DNA of 64,000 nt. Origin: Tetranychus cinnabarinus (taxonomy: Eukaryota > Arthropoda > Arachnida > Trombidiformes > Tetranychidae). Position 1 is the stretch's first letter. Every line of letters starts with the position of its first letter. Below the pieces are notes generated by a model. It made no database searches and was not told the DNA's origin. It was given only the letters and a program-made list of their open reading frames with translations. This document shows positions 1 to 12,576 of the stretch, in pieces. The position numbers were made by a program, and so were the translations under genes. The stretch lies in contig WHVY01000009.1 of the NCBI GenBank assembly GCA_022266195.1, positions 1,922,001-1,986,000 of the forward strand. The letters run 5' to 3'.

Positions 1-1003
1 TTGATGATAAGAGCTTCACAATTAGTTTTAATTTACCACAAATTTGGTTTCATTGATTTAGTTATCAACTGACGCAAGTTAATTTAGTCAATAGTATTTA
101 TTGAATTATAGTCTCTCTACACTTGAACAATCAATCTGTTAGAGGCGCAAAAATTTTATGCCAAAAGCAAAATCTGATGGCTAAATATTTGATTGTCAAT
201 TTGATCAACTAGAAACTTGATCAATAACTCAATAATCTCATGTAACAAGAAAAATGTGAAATGAAAACATCAAAAGTTAATCATCAGCTTGTCATCTCGG
301 TTAACCAGATTTACCCGATAACATTAAAATGAATAAAATATAAAATTTAAACCATAAATCAAGTTTATAAGTGCTTTGCTTTAACCATTAAAGTTAATTG
401 AGACGCATTTTCATCAGCTTCTGTTCAATTCATCACTTTCATTGATAATTACTCAATTTTTTGGCTTCATTTCACCCAATTCATAGTTAATATCCAATCC
501 TTTTATCACAATCACTAGATGTTGCAGCTTTCATATGATAATGTTTCTGGTTTTTCTGGTAACTGAATAACTCGAAACCCAAATTTACCATTTCCATAAC
601 AAAGCTAATTCGTATTATAATTTTGTCTCTCATTACTTCAATATATTGTATAACATGAATGAGTATTTATTTATTGTATAAAAACAGAGTTTATTATTAT
701 TATCATTCAATTTCCTCCATTTACAGTTTCAATTGAATTGTTTCTTATTAGTTTTACAATGATCAAGACATCGATTGAGAAGAGAAAAGATTCTCAATTG
801 TAATTCAAACGGTGATTCAGTCTGAATTTATTAGCATTTTGTTTACTTGTTACCAGAAAATTTCATTAATAAAAGGTTTCATGTTAATAAAAGATGCGAA
901 CCTCAGAAGGAAATCAATTTACAATGGTTAATTTGATTGATGGTTTATGAATGAATTTAAGATTCTTCATGATTAACTGATTCTTGTTTCTCAAATTTTA
1001 AAG
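1..1003. other. Presumed intron upstream of the RGK GTPase last exon
   Basis: AT-rich sequence with no convincing coding exon on either strand. It ends at a splice acceptor (AG at 1002-1003) that opens the RGK exon, so at least its distal part is intron. The N-terminal G1-G3 exons of that gene are not visible here and should lie beyond the left edge. Confidence 0.6.
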
Positions 1004-1468
1004 GTTCATAAAAGAGACGCTCTGGTTGTGGTTTTTTCAACAATTGAACGTAAAAGCTTTGAAAATGCAGCTCAACTTTTGGTTTTAACCAAACTCAATG
1101 TTCACCGCCATTTACCGGTTATCTTGTTGGTGGCCAATAAAATTGACCTGGAACGATCTCGTGAAGTAACCTCTGAAGAAGCCCGTAAACTAGCCGCTCG
1201 ATTCGATGTTAAATACATGGAAATATCGGCCATTCTCGATTACAATACAGACATTTTATTTAAACAACTGTCCAAAAAGGTTTGGCTCAACTCAGTTACT
1301 GAATATACACTTTTTGACTCGAGTCGCTCACTTCGATCATTAATCACTGGCAGTACCAATGATCTTTTCAACAACATTGGACGTAAATTGTCCTCCAAAG
1401 TGTTTAACCGAGTCTGGAAAGGATCTAAATTGTTATCCAAATCGTGTGACACATTAGACAACTTTTAG
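1004..1468 (+). CDS. RGK-family (Rad/Gem/Rem-like) small GTPase, C-terminal exon only
   Basis: This is the last exon (154 codons plus stop) of a Ras-related RGK GTPase. Family members bind calmodulin and the beta subunit of voltage-gated calcium channels and lower calcium current at the plasma membrane. The exon opens with the strand leading to DALVVVFSTIERKSFE, then carries the G4 guanine motif NKIDL in the RGK-like context NKIDLERSREV, then a G5-like ISA. The C-terminus LLSKSCDTLDNF resembles the conserved RGK tail (SKSCHDL...), which replaces the usual prenylation box; there is no CAAX box. A basic, amphipathic stretch precedes the tail. The reading frame runs back to the acceptor at 1003 with no start codon, so the P-loop exons lie outside the window. 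An AATAAA lies at 1540-1545. The family call is firm; which RGK paralogue is not resolved. Confidence 0.85.
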   Translation, partial: VHKRDALVVVFSTIERKSFENAAQLLVLTKLNVHRHLPVILLVANKIDLERSREVTSEEARKLAARFDVKYMEISAILDYNTDILFKQLSKKVWLNSVTEYTLFDSSRSLRSLITGSTNDLFNNIGRKLSSKVFNRVWKGSKLLSKSCDTLDNF

Positions 1469-2452
1469 GTTGATCAACATCGAAATCATAAACTGATCAT
1501 AAATTGCCATCAAAACAATCATTGAATGTTATTAACTTTAATAAAATTAAATTTTCTCCAAATTTTCTTATTTATCTACTTTAAATGTAACCAATTTAAT
1601 ATATTGAAACCAGTGAAGCTCAATGAAAAAGCCTTGTGAATAAGTTAACCCAAAATGATTATAAAACCCAATGTAAACCTAAAATAATTTTTAGCACAAT
1701 TAAAGCAACAAAAAAAGCTAAACAAAATGCCTTAAATTGCTTCAAGAAACCAATATATGAAAACCCGAAAACCAGAAAAACAAATAAACCTAAATTGTAA
1801 ACCCAATTGCAAAGAGTGACAATTGCTTTACAATGTTTCCATTTCATTTTATGTAACTGTCGTTACAATATCATTGATTGAATCAATTTAACTTGGATGG
1901 TTTTCATTATAATTAGCAAGTTAACATTGTTAACAATTTTCATCCTTTTAATGTAACCAAAGTCAACAATTAAAACTGCAAATTATAACAAAAATACTTA
2001 CATAGACATATCAAGGCTTTACCAGAGTCTTATTAAAAGCTAACAAACCAAACTTTTAACAATTAGCTGACACAAGCTAACGTCTATTCAATGATAATCA
2101 TTAAAATATCATTACGGTGTTTAATAATGATCATAATTATGATCAGCTACTATTGTGCACACCTTTCAAGTGTATCCAAAGAGCTTACAGTTTACCTTGG
2201 CTTTTGGATCTAACTTTATTTTTGCTTCAGTTTCAGTTCAGGTTGAAATGATGATTTTATATACATTTTTAACTTTGTCACTTCAATAATTGTTTTAAAA
2301 AACGTTTAATGATTGACAAGTTTAATTTGAATTACTTTTGCGTCAAATTATTTTCCAACTCAGTTTATCAGTGTAACTGTGAACGAGTAACTTGACTCCT
2401 TTTGATTTACAATTAGAGTTGAACGGTAAAGTGTTTTCTGGTTTCTGGTTCA
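1469..2452. other. Intergenic: RGK 3' end to NKCC start
   Basis: It contains the RGK 3' UTR with the AATAAA at 1540-1545. The rest is AT-rich sequence that presumably includes the cotransporter promoter and 5' UTR. A minus-strand open stretch near 1660-1850 is hydrophobic low-complexity and not convincing as a gene. Confidence 0.6.
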
Positions 2453-5400
2453 ATGGACAACAACAAGCTACAAATCAATTCAAATAAACATTTAAATGCA
2501 TGGTAAGTCATGTTTAATGTTAATTTTGGTTAGCTTCGAGATTTAATTTCTCTTTGTGTCGACAGTTCAACTGATCTTAAAGTGAAAAGCAATGAAAACA
2601 ATTCACGATTTCAAGTGGCTAAGGTGATGGATAACGGTGATTTCAAACGCAACTCTAATGGTGATTCAGGTGATGGTCACAATGTTGAGGCTGGTCATTA
2701 TGACAATGTAAATGATTTGTATTATCTTCGATCAACTTTAAGTAAAAGAACCTCTTTGGACAATTCAAGTTGTGATACTAAAAATGTACCAACTCATCAT
2801 ACAAGGGAAGCATTACCTCGGGTTGACCATTATCGGAATATGGCTTCAGTTCATGGACACATAAGTCGACCTACTCTTGATCAACTTCATGGTTGTGAAG
2901 AAGGTGAACCAAATGGATCTGAAGCGATGGTGAGTTGAAATGCAAAGAAAAGTCATTAGATTTTTCATTTTCTGCTTGTTTATCATTCAATAACAATACT
3001 AAAAAGACACAAACAACACAATTGACACATTTATGCACAAATTGTGACAAATTGAACAAATACTGCAAGAAAAATGGGCAGAAATGGATGAAAATCATTT
3101 TCATTCAAATTTAGACTCTGTTATCTTGTTACGACATTAAATCTGAATCCATTTGTGCAATCTAAAAGTTTCTCTGATCGCCAATTTCTGAAAAAATCGG
3201 CTTCAAAGTTGACACTTCGATCGCCTTTTGTACATTAATGGAAGCAGATTTTTTAATGAAACTCATTTCCCTTATGTAATTTTTTATGGGTAACCAGAAA
3301 ACGATCTTATTTTGAGAAATGAAATTTTCTATTTTCTGTAAAACAGATAAGTTCGATTATCAGTTAAACTGGCCGCATTCTGTGATCGATATAGTTAGAG
3401 ATCTGAAACTTGTTATTGAACCACTAAAGTTGTTTCTACATATCATGGATTAGATACTTTTTTTATTATATCAACAGGTCTCTCGATTTTGGCCGCTGGA
3501 CTTAAAACTTTGAAGCTCAATATCTCGAGATTGATATCAACTACAGTCATCATTCTTTGACCAAGCAATAGGTTTAATTATGGGCTATAATAGAATTGAA
3601 TTTTAAATAATTCAACAAACTACAAAAAATTTTATAACAATGTGTTATTTAGGTTACCAGATTTTATACCAGATTAATAAAGGTAAATGGTTACTTATGA
3701 TGTGTCAAATTAATGCCCATTATTAAACTAATTAGCTGTGATTTCTTTGATATTTAATAACATTATACTATAGCCCATAATTAAATCTAATGTTTGGTCA
3801 AAGAATGTTGAAAGTAGGTGATGCTATTCTCGAATTATTGAGGTTCAAAGTTTTTAGGTCAATGGCCAAAATCGGGAGAACGGTCAATAATTTGAAAAAA
3901 GTATTCAAACCATGATATGCAAAAACAACTTTTATGGTTTAATAACAAGTTTCAGATCTCTAACTATATCGATCACAAAATGCGGCCAGTTTAACTGATA
4001 ATCGAACTTATCTGTTTTACAGAAAACAGAAAATTTCATTTCTCAAAATAAGTTCGTTTTCTGGTTACCCATAAAAAATTACATACGGGAAATGAGTTTC
4101 ATGAAAAAATCTGATTCCATTAATGTACAAAAGGCGGTCGAAGTTTCAACTTTGAACTCGATTTTTTCGAAAACTGATGATCAGAGAAACTTTTAGATTA
4201 CACAAATGGACTCAGGTTTCATGTCCTAACAAGATAACAGAGTCTAAATTTGAAAGAAATTGATTTTCACCCATTTCAGTCCATTTTTCTTGCAGTATTT
4301 GTTCAATTTGTCACAATTTGTGCATAAATGTGTCAATTGTGTTGTTTGTGTCTTTTTACTAACAACTTTGATAGTTTCTTAACATAACTGGAAAATTAGT
4401 AACCGTTTAAGGTTAATTCGCGTGATTTGGGTTTGCCGGAGTTATATTGAAAATGAAAGTCTTCGAGTAAATCCCAAGTACAGTATAAAGCGAATCGATG
4501 ATGAATTTAATGAAGGGAAAAATTAATGGTTTCTGGTTACAATTGCTGTGAAACTTAATCATTATTCATATCCATGCATTGCTAATAAACTGACCAACAC
4601 ATTTCGCGAAGTGATTTTGCTGGCTGAGAAATGCTTTACATAACAATTAGATGTTAAACACTTTTAAAATTAACTTTGACAACAACAACCTTGGCTAATT
4701 GTTTGATTGATGGTGACAATTTAAGAGCACAGTGACAATAGGCTTGCAAAATGTCAACTAATGGTAAGAAGAGAGTAATTTTAAGGCCTCAAGGCTAGCA
4801 AAATTTGTAAATCTGTTCAAACATTCCCAACTGTTTAAACTAATTAAATTTCTCATTGATTGTGTATCATTTTCACCATAAAATGAATAAAATGAGTAGC
4901 ATGTAGGACTTGTTGACAAGGCCAGTGACAATTTCGTCTCATAGTTAGTACTTTGCTTTAACAATTTATTTTCGAGCCAAATATTTATCAAACTGTTTAG
5001 TTAATGTATTGATCGATATGCTTCTGCAGTAATGTCCAATTGATGTCGAGTGTTGCATTTGATGAGATGAAAAAGCTCAGTCTCAGGCTTGTCAATCATT
5101 GAGATTGGTCTTCATATTTTAAGCGAATGTGATTTGTGGTCAATTTAGTTTTCTTGTTGATTATGGTTAATGAATATGCTGTTGAAGGACATTTTCAATC
5201 TCTCTTGTTGTCGGTATTTTGTTGAGATCATCATCATCCTCTTGTAATCACCAGAAAATGAATTTCGATGTGACCATGACTATTTATAAATGTAAATTTA
5301 TTGATGGTCTGATGAACAATGTAACCTTTCGTAATAATTGTTGATATTGTCAGCTTTGTTGAGTTTGCTTGTTTGATTTTTGCTGTCATTAAACTCATCT

Positions 5401-8400
5401 TTTCCCATTTACAGCATTTTTTCATTTTAAACCTGTCAACTTTTGTCAACTGTTGAATTAATCGTTCAACAGAATTTGTTTGATCAGCTAAATTTAAATT
5501 CCTTTCCTCTCTCAACCAAGTCAATTCATGCACTTCAATCATTAATCCATTATCAACCGATGACATGAAACTGCAAGAAAAAATGAAGTAAAACATATTA
5601 AAAATAAAGTTCGGTTGCACACTCAAAATTATTGTTGGCAATCGTTGCCCAAGTTATCAAAAATTATTTCCAGTTGAAAATATTTCAAACATAAATACTG
5701 ACGCCATTGCCTTACTATGGCTTCAAAGCATCAGATATTTTGCATTAAATTATAAAAGTTGACACATTTTCATTCATCTAACACTTTGAATACTTTCATC
5801 TCTTAAGAAAAACCTTTCCCATGAAAGACAGCAACAAAGCAGCATCAAATTGGGTTGGATCACAGGAGTCTTGGTAAGTATCTGGTTCACCAGGTTTGGT
5901 GCGATCTTGAGTACTGAGGAAATGATGATGAATGTGTCTCATTAATTAGGTACGATGTTTATCTGGGATTTGGGGAATCATGTTATTCCTCAGGATGGGC
6001 TGGGTGAGTCTGAGAAAATAAATAAATAAGAAGAGAAATTAATATTTGGGTAAATTTTTAGGTTGTAGCTCATGCTGGAATAGGATTGGGTTGTGTTATC
6101 ATTTTGTTATCCACATTGGTTTCCACTGTTACCTCGCTATCCATGTCAGCTATTTGTACTAATGGTGAGGTCAAAGGTGGTGGTACTTATTACATGATTT
6201 CTCGAAGCCTTGGCCCTGAATTTGGTGGTTCAATTGGCGTCATTTTTTCCCTTGCCAATGCTGTGGCTGCTGCAATGTATATAGTTGGCTTTTCAGAGGC
6301 AGTTAACAGCATCCTTAAGGTAAACATCATCACTTATGATAACACGATTAGCTTGATGGTTAAATTGTAAACTTTGATTCACATTGAACAGGCTTACAGC
6401 GCTCAAATAACCAACTCTGATCTGGATAACATGAGAATCATTGGATGTATAACACTCTTTTTACTCATGATTGTTATTTTTATTGGAACAGAATGGGAAT
6501 CGAAAGTAAGAGACAACAATTATGTTTACCAATAAAATGTGTAACCAAATATTTTATTTACTGAAAAGGTTCAAGTTGGCTTAGTTGGTATTCTGTTCAT
6601 ATCCATTCTTAATTTCATTTTTGGCTCATTAAAAGCACCCAATGTTTATCAAAGTGAAAGAGGATTTACTGGTTGGAGTGGTAAGAAATGATTCAATCAA
6701 TAATAATAATAGAAATAATATTTTATCAGAAAAAACAACTAAATTCAAGTCAATTTTGAAAGATCAAAACAATTGACAATTGAGTTTGAGCTCAATTTGA
6801 GTTGTGTGTTTGAATATGAATAGACTATTCCACCGTAAATCAATTTAATGGTGATTTTTGCTGATTTTCATTGATATTTCTGTTTATTCAACTTTCAAAT
6901 GCTATAAATAAAATTAAATCACGTTAAATTACATCAAAATTAACTCTTTATTAAAGTAAAGATTACATTTGGTTTTGATAAATTTTATGTCTGCTGTTGC
7001 CATCTATTGAGCATTTATCAATCCCAGTCCAAAGGAAATTTATATTTGATTAAACTTTATTATCAATGTTATTATTCAAATTGCAGGAGCAAATTTTGCA
7101 GATAATTTTGGCCCTCGCTTTCAGAATGGTGAAACATTTTTCTCAGTATTTTCAGTTTATTTTCCGGCAGCCACTGGATTCCTTGCTGGAGCAAACATTT
7201 CTGGTGATCTTAAGGTAAAAAATTCCGTTGATATTCATTAGACTTATGATTAAAATATAAATTGTTTGTAATAACAACAATTATTTTGTTCATTTGTATT
7301 TAATTTCAGGATCCTCAACGAGCAATACCTCTTGGCACACTATCTGCTATCTTGATGACCACTTTGGTTTACTTGTTGTTTGTCTTCATTTTTGGTGCTA
7401 CCACAGTTAGGGAAGTGATTGGAGTCAATGGAACCAGTTTATTGATTGATGGTCAAAAGCAAGGAATGTATTTCAATTACAATTTGATGCAAATCGTTTC
7501 CCTTTATGGTCCAATCATTTACTGTGGTATTTTTGCTGCCGCTCTGTCATCGGCTCTTGGCAGTCTCGTTTCAGCTCCTAAAGTATTCCAAGCTCTTTGT
7601 CAAGATGAAATATTTCCATATCTAAAGTTTTTCGCCAAAGGTTCAGGAGTGAATAACCAACCACATCGAGGTTACCTTCTTGGATTCAGCATTGCCTTAG
7701 CTTGCTGTCTAATTGCCGATCTCAATGTAATAGCACCAATCATATCAAACTTTTTCCTCGCTGCTTACTGTTTGATCAACTTCTCCTGCTTTCATGCATC
7801 ATTTTCAAAAACCTTGGGATTCCGTCCATCATTTAGATATTACAATATGTGGATTAGTTTGACTGGGTCAATTGTTTGTTTAATTGTCATGTTCATAATG
7901 AATTGGCAAACAGCTTTGATCACATTTATCGTTGAATTTGTTCTTTATATGTTGGTTTTACTAAGGAAACCAGGTAACATCCAAAATTATCTTATTTAGT
8001 GCCATTATTAACTCCACTTCCCTTTTCAGACGTCAACTGGGGTTCATCAACCAGAGCTCAGATTTATAAATCAGCTTTAAGTTCAGCCAACAAGTTGAAC
8101 TGCATGCCTGAACACGCAAAAACATACAGGTCAGTCTATTTCAATCTAATATTTCAAAACATATTTTAACAATTACTTAATAACATAATTAGCGTCAATT
8201 TTTTAATACTTTTGTTGATCGTCTTTCAGGCCTCAAATATTGCTTCTATCTGGCGATGCTTACTCTCGACCTGCTTTAGTTGATTTTGCATCCCAAATAA
8301 CTCAGGGAGTTGGATTGATGGTTTGTGGCAATATTACTCCAGAAAAGTTATCTTTCAAAGCAAGAGAATCGCTTATGAAACGAAACAACGATTGGCTTCG

Positions 8401-10277
8401 TAATCGAGGCATCAAAGCCTTTTACGTAGTTATTGATGAAGAGCCATTTGAATCTGGTGCTAAAAGCTTAATTCAGGTAAATAAATGTTGCTTTTTCTTC
8501 GGCAACTTGTTTACTTGATTTTTACATTTACATATGAAAAGCACAAAAAGTGAAATGCAAAAAGGTCAGATTAGTTCATTTTTTTCTCATTTACATTTGA
8601 TTGATTCAGTTATTGACATGTGAAAATGCAGCATTCAATCTTATTGAAAATCATATTTACATGTATTTATTGAATATTTCATCAAATCTATTGAAGTCAA
8701 TTGATAAAAAAACTGAATGAAATGGTTCGTTTTACAATGTAAATTAAAACATTCATCCGATTGACATGTTTACGATCAAGATTATTGACAAACTGACAAT
8801 CAGAATAATACTCAAACTTTGACAATTTGACTGGTAAAATATCAAATAACTAAAGTAAATGTTATTCCCGAAAATACATTGACCATTTAAATAACTGTTT
8901 GTGTATATTTTTCAACAAGGCAACTGGAATCGGAAAATTAAGGCCAAACATCGTTTTCATGGGCTACAAAAGTGATTGGCAAAGCTGTGATATTGGATCT
9001 CTTCATGACTACTTCAGTGTTATCCAGTGAGTTATGCTTTGAAACCAATTCAAATCAATATTAATTTTTACTTTACAGCCAAACCTTGGATAAGCATCTT
9101 GCCGTTTGCATATTACGTGTTGAAAAGGGATTTGATTGTTCCCGTTTCGGTCGTCTATCAAAAGTTCTTGAAATTCTAGATGAAAAACAGTCCAACGCAT
9201 TCACCAATAAATCCTTCAATTTTACCTGTGTGACTAAAAAATGGAATAAACTAGTTAATGGAGATTCTTATTCCCCTTCAGGTAAATTTACTTTGGATTT
9301 ACTCGTTAAATGGTGTTCCTTTTTCAATTTAATTTCTTGTTTAATTTACTTCAAGATTCACCTCCAAGAGCACCTCCAACCATTGTGATCAACTCGATTG
9401 GAGTACAAAATCAAGTTGAACAAAATAATATAATTCCAGAAGAAGTTATCAAAAATATTGATTTATTCAGGAGTAAACCGGTGAAATCAACAATCGATGT
9501 TTGGTGGCTTTACGATGATGGTGGCTTGACCATGCTGATTCCGTACATTTTAACTTCGAGGAAACAATGGTAACAGTTGAGATTGAAATTGAATTTGGTT
9601 TTATTGTCTAATTAATTTATGACACAATCACAGGTCTAATTGTCGTTTACGAGTGTTTGCCTTGGCTGATAAAAGTGGTGACTTGAATGATGACCAGCGT
9701 AACATGGCTTCCCTTTTAAACAAATTCAGGATTGATTATTCAGATGTCATTGTCATCTCTGATGTTTCAAAGCCTCCAAAGAAGGAGAACAAGATGAAAT
9801 TCAAGAAGTTGATTGAAAACTGGAGAGTGCGAGATATTCCCTCAGAAACTGGTCAAACCAACTATCACGAGTCAACTACATCAAACCCAACACCCACCTC
9901 TTCCTCTTCACCACCGTCTAGTCCAGACCTGCCATCTTCACCTTCACCAACAACATCAAACTCATCGTTATTCATCACTGACTCCGAGTGGGAGTCACAG
10001 AAAAATAAATCATATCGTCAGATAAGAATTAGAGAATTGATTGAGAAACATTCATCCAAATCAAGTCTAATTGTTATGTGAGTTGATTACCTTTTTGATT
10101 AACCAATTTCTATATTCTAATTATCTTTATATCATTGATAGGACAATTCCCATTCCCAGGAAAGGATCATGTTCAGCTTCATTATTCATGGCTTGGATGG
10201 AAACACTTACTGCTAATTTACCACCATTTTTATTGATTAGAGGATCACAGCAAAGTGTTCTTACCTTTTATTCATGA
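2453..10277 (+). CDS. Na-K-Cl cotransporter (SLC12A1/2-like), 16 exons, about 1078 aa
   Basis: Electroneutral cation-chloride symporter of the plasma membrane, used for cell volume control and epithelial salt transport. Exons: 2453-2502, 2566-2929, 5832-5873, 5950-6003, 6062-6319, 6392-6505, 6569-6680, 7087-7214, 7310-7973, 8030-8129, 8230-8476, 8920-9026, 9079-9281, 9356-9569, 9634-10077, 10142-10277; together 3237 nt. The N-terminus carries an RFQV SPAK/OSR1 docking motif (residues 31-34) and the phosphoregulatory region ending PRVDHYRN...RPTLDQLH. Signature membrane segments include SAICTNGEVKGGGTYY, SRSLGPEFGGSIG and PAATGFLAGANISGDL. The cytosolic C-domain has TIDVWWLYDDGGLT and KFRIDYSDV, and the protein ends LPPFLL...SVLTFYS, as NKCCs do. 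Exon 3 is the least certain: its acceptor (AG at 5830-5831) was chosen on phase and because it yields IKLGWITGVLV. A further small exon in the 2.9-kb intron 2 cannot be excluded. Confidence 0.93.
3001..4357. mobile_element. Fold-back / MITE-like element with about 590-bp inverted arms
   Basis: Lies in intron 2 of the cotransporter. The left arm (3001 to about 3590) is the reverse complement of the right arm (about 3768-4357). The outer ends read AAAAAGACACAAACAACACA on the left and its complement on the right. Arm positions mirror without net indel (for example 3579-3589 against 3769-3779), with scattered mismatches. The direct triplet ACT flanks both ends (2998-3000 and 4358-4360), consistent with a 3-bp target duplication, although a triplet match alone is weak. 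The spacer of about 180 bp shows no open frame. No transposase is present, so it is non-autonomous. Confidence 0.75.
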
Positions 10278-11181
10278 TCAACTGTAAATCAAATTCACTA
10301 TCAATTGACCCGAAGCAAAATTTTTTTATTAAATTACATGTCCACCAATCTACTTTTAAATATGAATACAAGACCAGTCAGCAAAGCGCATCTACAGTGA
10401 CTCTTAACATTAAATCTTAACATTAAATTCAATCCATTTTCATAAATTTTATTAAATTGTATATTTTACATCTTTTTTCAAACTGTTATGAATCTATCAG
10501 TTAATAGTAAATCATTATAAACTGTGTGACATGTTAAATGGCTGAAAATTTTACATATTTACTGTTGACAATTGATTTAAATATTTCAAGCTTCCATTAT
10601 AACAAATCTGAAAAGCTTTATAATAAAATGTTCGAAATTGAATTTACTGTAAACCATTTCTCTGAATATTATTATATCTTGTTTTTAGCTGCTATAAGTA
10701 CACTTTTATTTGTTGTCTTACTTTGTAAAGTACAAGCAATTCAATTGCACTTCTACATGCAATTTGCTATACTTTGAGTTACTAACAAAAATCTTAATAT
10801 TTATTTCAAATTTCGATGAATTATGCTACGAATAATTTCACCTTAAAATGTTTCAGCTATTTCATGTTTCGCTTATTCTCTATGGTTAGATGAAGAAATC
10901 ATCTTGAATAATTTTAGCAAATTTATTAGCTTTTAGACAATTTGTTGTTGAAATTGGGTTTCTATTAAGAATTCATATCAACATTATTTTGATGTATCAG
11001 TAAATCAGTAAGTTCATGTTTATTAATAGTTTTACGTCAAGACTTTGTATTTATAGATTCTGACAATCATTATAAAATTTGTATCTCAGGAATATCTTTA
11101 GGAACATTAACGAGTTTCTAGTGTACATGATTACAGATTGAATAAGTGATATTTTGCTTTTAGCTTTCAAGATTGGAGTAT
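10278..11181. other. Convergent intergenic region, NKCC to DEG/ENaC
   Basis: Very AT-rich space between the NKCC stop and the DEG/ENaC stop, expected to hold both 3' UTRs. An ATG-initiated plus frame at 10538-10777 encodes a hydrophobic, Phe/Tyr/Ile-rich peptide without a recognisable domain. I treat it as chance. Confidence 0.55.
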
Positions 11182-12576
11182 TCAGCTTCCCAGAACAACA
11201 ACTCCCTCAATTTTTCGGGTTTTTGCAGGAACTCGTTTTTTAGTCCAAGTAATTGTCAATAGAGTCAGGTCAAACACCGAGATGCCCATCCACATACTCA
11301 ATGCACTGGCCACATAACATAAAAACTCAATCGCATCCAATCTGGGTCCATACATGTATTCAAATTCAATACCCAGAGGACGACGAACAGAGAATCTGGT
11401 AATAAAATCATTTGGATCTTTTTTATCACGCAAATAAGTCAATGATGTAGAGTACCAAACATTGTTACATTGGTTTGGACAAACGGATCTATCTGAACAT
11501 GTGTAACGCAAGGGTCCAGCACAGTCAAGTCCTCTAATCCTAAATGGAACCGTTGTATTAGTTGGAGCTGGTACATTGTAAGGCCAACGGGGACAATTAC
11601 GTTGAGCTTCTTTCAATCGACACGAGTAGATGCATCCTGTACGGCCATATTCAGTTTCATTATAAGAGACACAATTGGTTCGATATGGAGCGGGCAAGAG
11701 TGAAGTGATCACCTTGGATGTAGTCACAACCAGTCTGGCTGCTTGTTTAGTGAAAAATGGGAAACTATCAGATTCTTCGAAGGGAAGAATCTCTCTGGGA
11801 TTGTGAACAAACACTGTAACCGAATGATTGCCTTCCGAGTAAACACGAAGGGTAAAAAAATCACGAGCGTCAAAGTCAAGCATACGAATAGAATGGCTGG
11901 GGTCTGCATTGTAAAAATAGGTGACACACTTTTTAACCAAATCATAGCGAGCCGAAGAGTGAACTGTCCATTTGGGCTCAGAAAAGGATTCACAAAGATC
12001 ACTTACATGCGGTGATAGGTTTGGTGGGACTGAGGTTCGGCAACTTAATGAAACATTGACAGTTGCCATTGAGGCAAGTACATTAATGGGAAGATTGGTC
12101 AATGTGGAGGTTAAAATTGGGCTTGAAGGTTCAATATTGGGAACATATTGTTTAATAATTGTCCAATTGGGTACAATATCGAGACAAACGGTGAATCCAG
12201 GAATAACCAAGGCTTGAGGTGTAGATATGATAATGTCAACTCGCGTTTGATAGCTAAAGTAAACAGTTGAAACTTGAAATATCTGCCAAATCAGACCAAC
12301 TGCCGATAGGATGCAAGCAATTACGTTTAAGCGAGTCAATGGATGATTTTTGATTTTAAGTAAATGCTTCAACAAATTGAACCGTTTATTGCATTTAGAC
12401 GATTTCCCCTTGAAATTTCCAGTTTTAGACGAATCATTGATATCACTTGATTCATTAATCGCACTGACGTCTTTGGTGTTGCTCTTCTTGGTTGGACTGG
12501 TTTTGCTCATTTGGTCAAATTTGGTAATCGGAAAAGATATATCACGATTTAACCAGGCCTCAAATGTTAAGGACAT
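11182..12576 (-). CDS. DEG/ENaC-type amiloride-sensitive sodium channel subunit
   Basis: A 464-residue, single-exon gene starting at ATG 12574-12576. DEG/ENaC channels are trimeric, voltage-independent sodium channels used in mechano-, chemo- or acid sensing. A cytosolic Ser/Lys-rich N-terminus of about 80 residues leads to TM1 (about 84-108), followed by the short post-TM1 segment GFTVCLDI, which matches the usual FPAVTIC position. The extracellular domain of about 300 residues is rich in cysteines and N-glycosylation sequons. Its C-terminal half has the expected cluster (NCVSYNETEYGRTGCIYSCR, then CPRWPYNVPAP). TM2 (about 416-442) carries ALSMWMGISVFDLTLL, the counterpart of the pore and selectivity-filter motif GLWLGxS; the filter triplet here reads G-I-S. 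The gene converges on NKCC. Overall similarity to the family is divergent, which is usual for arthropod pickpocket-like paralogues. Confidence 0.8.
   Translation of the reverse strand: MSLTFEAWLNRDISFPITKFDQMSKTSPTKKSNTKDVSAINESSDINDSSKTGNFKGKSSKCNKRFNLLKHLLKIKNHPLTRLNVIACILSAVGLIWQIFQVSTVYFSYQTRVDIIISTPQALVIPGFTVCLDIVPNWTIIKQYVPNIEPSSPILTSTLTNLPINVLASMATVNVSLSCRTSVPPNLSPHVSDLCESFSEPKWTVHSSARYDLVKKCVTYFYNADPSHSIRMLDFDARDFFTLRVYSEGNHSVTVFVHNPREILPFEESDSFPFFTKQAARLVVTTSKVITSLLPAPYRTNCVSYNETEYGRTGCIYSCRLKEAQRNCPRWPYNVPAPTNTTVPFRIRGLDCAGPLRYTCSDRSVCPNQCNNVWYSTSLTYLRDKKDPNDFITRFSVRRPLGIEFEYMYGPRLDAIEFLCYVASALSMWMGISVFDLTLLTITWTKKRVPAKTRKIEGVVVLGS

Noticed and set aside
1659..1847. 62-codon minus hydrophobic frame
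   Set aside because: It starts after a run of AT-rich sequence downstream of the RGK polyadenylation signal and has no splice partners or family features.
10538..10777. 79-codon plus frame downstream of NKCC
   Set aside because: Hydrophobic, AT-driven composition, placed in a convergent 3' region, with no recognisable homology.
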